In this document: piece after piece, positions 4,356-7,091 of the stretch
Position numbering within the stretch: position 1 is the stretch's first letter
How the letters are laid out: each line of letters starts with the position of its first letter
Origin: Gammaproteobacteria bacterium
Lineage (GTDB): Bacteria > Pseudomonadota > Gammaproteobacteria > DSM-16500
Direction: 5' to 3'
Assembly: GCA_009885665.1 (NCBI GenBank)
Contig: VFKI01000053.1
Span: 1-7,091, forward strand
DNA: 7,091 bases
Translations under genes and position numbers: made by a program
Notes under the pieces: model-generated
Told to the model about the DNA's origin: nothing
Seen by the model: only the letters and a program-made list of their open reading frames with translations
Database searches by the model: none

Positions 4356-6299
4356 TTACTTGCTACCGTTATCTTTCACTTCTTCAAACTCAGCATCGAC
4401 AACATTTTCACCGTGTTCGCCTGCGCCCGCATCGCCTTTCGACTGACCACCCGCCTGCGCTTGCTCACCGCCGCCAGCATATTGACCCAGTTGACCTGCC
4501 AACTCTGTGACGCGTTTTAGCTTAGCTTCAATGCGACCTTTATCATCGCTCTTCACGGTTTCTTGCAAATCCTTGACGGCTTGCTCAATTTCACCGCGCA
4601 CATTACCCGGTACTTTTTCACCTGCTTCCTGTAAAGATTTGGTGATGGAGTGTATCACGCCATCCGCTTGATTGCGGACATCAACCAATTCGTGAAATTT
4701 ACGATCTTCTGCCGCATGCGTTTCCGCATCACGAATCATGTTCTTAACTTCTTCTTCCGACAAACCGCTTGATGCTTTAATGGTAATGGATTGCGCCTTA
4801 CCGGTATTTTTATCTTTGGCTGACACATGCAAAATACCATTTGCATCAATATCAAAAGTCACCTCGATTTGTGGCGTGCCGCGTGGTGCGGATGAAATAT
4901 CGGTTAAGTCAAAACGACCCAATGATTTATTGGCAGAAGCCATTTCACGCTCACCTTGCAATACATGCACTGTGACCGCGGTTTGATTATCCGCTGCTGT
5001 CGAAAAAACTTGGTTGGCTTTAGTCGGAATTGTGGTGTTTTTTTCAATCAATTTAGTCATCACACCGCCTAAGGTTTCAATACCTAAGGATAATGGCGTG
5101 ACATCCAGTAACAACACATCTTTCACATCACCTGACAACACCGCACCTTGCACCGCGGCACCCACTGCCACCGCTTCATCTGGATTAACATCGCGGCGCG
5201 GTTCTTTATTAAAGAATTTTTTCACCGCTTCTTGTACCAGCGGCATACGCGTTTGGCCACCCACCAAGATAACATCTTCGATATCGCTTGAATTGACACC
5301 GGCATCTTTCATAGCAATACGGCAAGGTTCTATGGTTTGTTGTACTAAATCTTCCACCAAAGATTCGAGCTTAGCACGCGTAATACGAATATTTAAATGC
5401 TTAGGCCCAGATGCATCTGCGGTAATATACGGTAAATTAACTTCTGTTTGTTGCGCTGAAGATAATTCAATTTTGGCTTTTTCTGCCGCTTCTTTCAAAC
5501 GCTGTAACGCTAATGGATCATTGCGTAAATTGATACCCGACGTTTTATGGAATTCATCTACTAAATAATTAATCAGGCGCATATCAAAATCTTCACCGCC
5601 CAAGAAAGTATCGCCATTGGTTGATAAGACTTCAAACTGATGCTCGCCATCGACTTCAGCAATTTCAATAATCGACACATCGAACGTACCACCACCGAGA
5701 TCGTATACCGCAATTTTGCGATCACCTGGTTTTTTATCTAAGCCAAATGCCAATGCCGCCGCCGTCGGTTCATTGATGATACGCTTCACATCCAAACCCG
5801 CAATACGACCGGCATCTTTTGTTGCTTGACGTTGCGAATCGTTGAAATAAGCCGGCACAGTAATGACCGCTTCTGTCACTGGATGACCCAGATAATCTTC
5901 TGCGCTTTTCTTCATTTTCATCAATACTTGCGCCGAAATTTGCGGCGGCGCCAGTTTACGACCATCGGCTAATTCAATCCATGCGTCGCCATTATCAGCA
6001 CGCACGATTTTGTACGGTACAATTTCGCGGTCACGTGCAACGACTTCTTCTTCATAGCGACGGCCAATTAAGCGCTTGGCTGCATAAATCGTATTGTTTG
6101 GATTCGTCACCGCCTGACGCTTAGCGGGTTGACCTGCTAAGATTTCCTCACCTTCTAAATAAGCAATAATCGAAGGTGTGGTGCGATCACCTTCGGCGTT
6201 TTCAATGACCCGAGCCTTGCCACCTTCCATAATTGCGACACAGGAGTTCGTTGTACCAAGATCGATGCCGATAATACGACTATTAGTTGCGCTTGCCAT
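4356..6299 (-). CDS. dnaK: Hsp70 chaperone DnaK
   Basis: A 647-residue Hsp70 that binds exposed hydrophobic segments of proteins in an ATP-driven cycle with DnaJ and GrpE. The nucleotide-binding domain (about 1-388) shows GIDLGTTNS (11-19), INEPTAAALAFG (175-186), YDLGGGTFDVSII (199-211) and VGGQTRMPLVQ (346-356). The interdomain linker is DVLLLDV (394-400). The substrate-binding domain includes TPLSLGIETLGG (401-412) and the helical lid, followed by a Gly/Gln/Ala-rich disordered tail (about 606-630) and the EEVKD motif (639-643), after which NGSK ends the protein. The ATG at 6299 is chosen over the in-frame TTG at 6311 because GGAG lies six bases before it and the TTG frame merely translates that ribosome site. 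The N terminus (MASATNSR) is a little longer than the usual short one before IIGIDLG. Confidence 0.99.
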   Translation of the reverse strand: MASATNSRIIGIDLGTTNSCVAIMEGGKARVIENAEGDRTTPSIIAYLEGEEILAGQPAKRQAVTNPNNTIYAAKRLIGRRYEEEVVARDREIVPYKIVRADNGDAWIELADGRKLAPPQISAQVLMKMKKSAEDYLGHPVTEAVITVPAYFNDSQRQATKDAGRIAGLDVKRIINEPTAAALAFGLDKKPGDRKIAVYDLGGGTFDVSIIEIAEVDGEHQFEVLSTNGDTFLGGEDFDMRLINYLVDEFHKTSGINLRNDPLALQRLKEAAEKAKIELSSAQQTEVNLPYITADASGPKHLNIRITRAKLESLVEDLVQQTIEPCRIAMKDAGVNSSDIEDVILVGGQTRMPLVQEAVKKFFNKEPRRDVNPDEAVAVGAAVQGAVLSGDVKDVLLLDVTPLSLGIETLGGVMTKLIEKNTTIPTKANQVFSTAADNQTAVTVHVLQGEREMASANKSLGRFDLTDISSAPRGTPQIEVTFDIDANGILHVSAKDKNTGKAQSITIKASSGLSEEEVKNMIRDAETHAAEDRKFHELVDVRNQADGVIHSITKSLQEAGEKVPGNVRGEIEQAVKDLQETVKSDDKGRIEAKLKRVTELAGQLGQYAGGGEQAQAGGQSKGDAGAGEHGENVVDAEFEEVKDNGSK

Positions 6300-6317
6300 G
6301 TTGTTCTCCAAAAATAT

Positions 6318-6349
6318 CTAATAACTAAAATGTCTGATAACTAAAATGT
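6318..6349. repeat. 16-base tandem duplication before dnaK
   Basis: CTAATAACTAAAATGT (6318-6333) is followed directly by CTGATAACTAAAATGT (6334-6349), differing at one base. The pair fills over half of the 69 bases between grpE and dnaK. It sits between the ribosome site of dnaK and the possible heat-shock promoter, so copy number would change the leader length. It may be a slippage product or a duplicated protein-binding site. Confidence 0.8.
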
Positions 6350-6373
6350 ATGGGCGAATTTGAATAGATCAAG
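6350..6373 (-). promoter_or_regulatory. Weak sigma-32-like promoter before dnaK
   Basis: Read on the - strand, CTTGAT (6373-6368) is followed after 12 bases by GCCCAT (6355-6350). The E. coli heat-shock consensus is CTTGAA, 13-17 bases, CCCCAT. Each box has one mismatch and the spacer is one base short. The -35-like box overlaps the grpE stop codon. It would give dnaK an additional heat-inducible start within the operon. Confidence 0.3.
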
Positions 6374-6902
6374 ATGCTTTTGCGACAATCACCATCGCAG
6401 GGCGCACCAAGCGGTCATTTAATAAATACCCTTTTTGCAACACGACCAGCACCGTCCCCGCGGCTACGGTCGTATCCAGCTGCGTGGAAACCGCTTGATG
6501 ATGCTCAGGATTAAAAGCTGCACCCTTAGGATCCACAGCGTGTACCCCAAACTTGTTTAAAGCGGCATGCAACATGCGCAAAGTCATGCTGACCCCTTCC
6601 AACAAGCTGTCTGCCCCGCCATCTTCAGCAGCATGCGCGTCAACAGCGCGTTCCAGGCCATCGATAATAGGCAATAATTCTAGGACAAACTTTTCCAGAC
6701 CAAACTTATGCGCATTGGCGATATCGCGCTCCACGCGCCGCTGCATATTGTCCATATCCGCTTGGATGCGCAACATTCGGTCGAAAGCATAGGTCGCTTT
6801 TTCTTCCGCCTCGGTCAATTTTTGCAAAGCTTCCTCGTGTGACAAAGTCTCCACGGCGGGTGTCTCTTTACTTTCTTCTCTTGCTGTTTCAGTCACTGTC
6901 AT
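6369..6902 (-). CDS. grpE: Nucleotide exchange factor GrpE
   Basis: A 177-residue protein, somewhat shorter than E. coli GrpE (197). GrpE releases ADP from DnaK and acts as a homodimer and thermosensor. An acidic N-terminal segment (1-35) leads into the long dimerising helix (about 23-90, LLPIIDGLERAVD at 76-88). The C-terminal beta domain follows, with the signatures FNPEHHQAVS (130-139) and VLQKGYLLNDRLVRPAMVIVAK (154-175). The ATG at 6902 is taken as the start although GGAG lies only two bases upstream; the frame stays open to a GTG at 6941, but those residues are translated from the repeat-like leader and do not resemble GrpE. It is the first gene of the operon. No convincing promoter could be placed directly before it. 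Confidence 0.96.
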   Translation of the reverse strand: MTVTETAREESKETPAVETLSHEEALQKLTEAEEKATYAFDRMLRIQADMDNMQRRVERDIANAHKFGLEKFVLELLPIIDGLERAVDAHAAEDGGADSLLEGVSMTLRMLHAALNKFGVHAVDPKGAAFNPEHHQAVSTQLDTTVAAGTVLVVLQKGYLLNDRLVRPAMVIVAKAS

Positions 6903-6922
6903 GGCTCCATATAAAACGGTTC

Positions 6923-6935
6923 TGTAACTATTCAG
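6923..6935 (-). repeat. Shared 13-mer, right copy (CTGAATAGTTACA)
   Basis: Exact match on the - strand to 70-82, lying 20 bases before the grpE ATG and reading towards it. The neighbouring words also correspond (GAACCGTTTTA here, AAACATTTTA there). Together with the end palindromes this supports two inverted copies of one repeat flanking the window. Confidence 0.6.
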
Positions 6936-6963
6936 CACCACCCCGACAAAACACCTACGAAGC

Positions 6964-7044
6964 CAGGTGCAACCTGACTTTTCGCGATGGGGGATAGATT
7001 CGCCTCCGTCCTTGGAGGCTCACCCTTCGGGCGCACTTTGTGCG
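6964..7044. repeat. Cluster of three small hairpins upstream of grpE
   Basis: Three perfect short stems follow each other: CAGGT/ACCTG (6964-6968, 6972-6976, loop GCA), GCCTCC/GGAGGC (7002-7007, 7014-7019) and CGCAC/GTGCG (7032-7036, 7040-7044, loop TTT). Between the first two lies GGGGGAT (6989-6995), which resembles the outer arm of the end palindrome. A fourth hairpin follows at 7047-7070. Such packing of hairpins without a gene is typical of composite intergenic repeats. Confidence 0.65.
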
Positions 7045-7046
7045 TC

Positions 7047-7071
7047 AAAAACGGCTTTCCTGCCGTTTTTT
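7047..7071. terminator. Intrinsic terminator-like hairpin, bidirectional
   Basis: AAAAACGGC (7047-7055) and GCCGTTTTT (7062-7070) form a perfect 9-base stem with a 6-base loop TTTCCT. A T-run (7066-7071) follows on the + strand, and five T occur on the - strand. On the - strand it would stop transcription entering the grpE operon from outside the window. It may also be simply one module of the dispersed repeat. Confidence 0.6.
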
Positions 7072-7074
7072 CTT

Positions 7075-7091
7075 AAGGGGGAGAATCGCGA
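7075..7091. repeat. Partial copy of the 28-base palindrome at the right edge
   Basis: These 17 bases are identical to bases 1-17 and are cut off by the end of the window just past the palindrome centre (TCGCGA). Whether the second half follows cannot be seen. Confidence 0.85.

Noticed and set aside
5014..5568. 184-codon open frame antisense to dnaK
   Set aside because: It lies wholly inside the conserved dnaK coding region and is explained by codon usage on the other strand; the same applies to frames antisense to dnaJ (3051-3491) and grpE (6553-6792).
6903..6941. N-terminal extension of grpE from GTG at 6941
   Set aside because: The added residues come from the shared 13-mer repeat and do not resemble GrpE.
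1..7091. CRISPR array, tRNA or rRNA gene, or complete transposase
   Set aside because: None was seen on either strand: there are no regularly spaced direct repeats, no cloverleaf with a T-arm, and no transposase motifs.

Overview
This window reads as chromosomal DNA of a gammaproteobacterium with moderate, slightly AT-leaning composition. The chaperone, GreA and RlmE sequences are close to the gamma type: GreA keeps the GDLKENAEYHAAREQQ core, DnaJ has four canonical zinc motifs, and DnaK ends with EEVKD. The gene order looks like a shortened form of the Pseudomonas-type cluster grpE-dnaK-dnaJ-dapB-carA-carB-greA-yhbY-rlmE-ftsH. A solitary biotin transporter and many intergenic palindromes would fit a host-associated or Legionellales-like lineage, but that placement is inference only.

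Left part (1-1100, + strand): a perfect 28-base palindrome, then a two-gene unit. The first gene is bioY (biotin uptake membrane protein). One base after its stop comes a small cysteine-rich DUF1284-type protein that probably binds a metal or Fe-S cluster. Positions 1097-1291 hold promoter-like sequence and small hairpins. A 181-residue orphan protein of unknown function follows (1292-1837, + strand) and converges with the right-hand operon.

Right part (6902 down to 1886, - strand): grpE, dnaK, dnaJ, greA and rlmE in one direction. GrpE, DnaK and DnaJ form the Hsp70 folding machine. GreA rescues backtracked RNA polymerase. RlmE methylates U2552 of 23S rRNA and is itself a heat-shock protein in E. 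coli, so the operon joins protein folding, transcript elongation and ribosome maturation. dnaJ/greA overlap by ATGA, and greA/rlmE are one base apart. In contrast, dnaK and dnaJ are separated by 256 bases, mostly filled by a 171-base imperfect palindrome that looks like a MITE or other dispersed element. A weak sigma-32-like promoter and a 16-base tandem duplication lie between grpE and dnaK.

Window ends: the outermost bases of both ends carry the same palindromic sequence. A 13-base word (CTGAATAGTTACA) occurs in both outer leader regions in opposite orientation, each time pointing into the neighbouring gene. The right end adds a run of four hairpins, one of which is terminator-like. These ends look like two diverged copies of a modular dispersed repeat flanking the locus. 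No RNA gene, CRISPR array, intact insertion sequence or undescribed enzyme system is evident. The notable features are the repeat architecture, the compacted operon and the bioY-DUF1284 pair.
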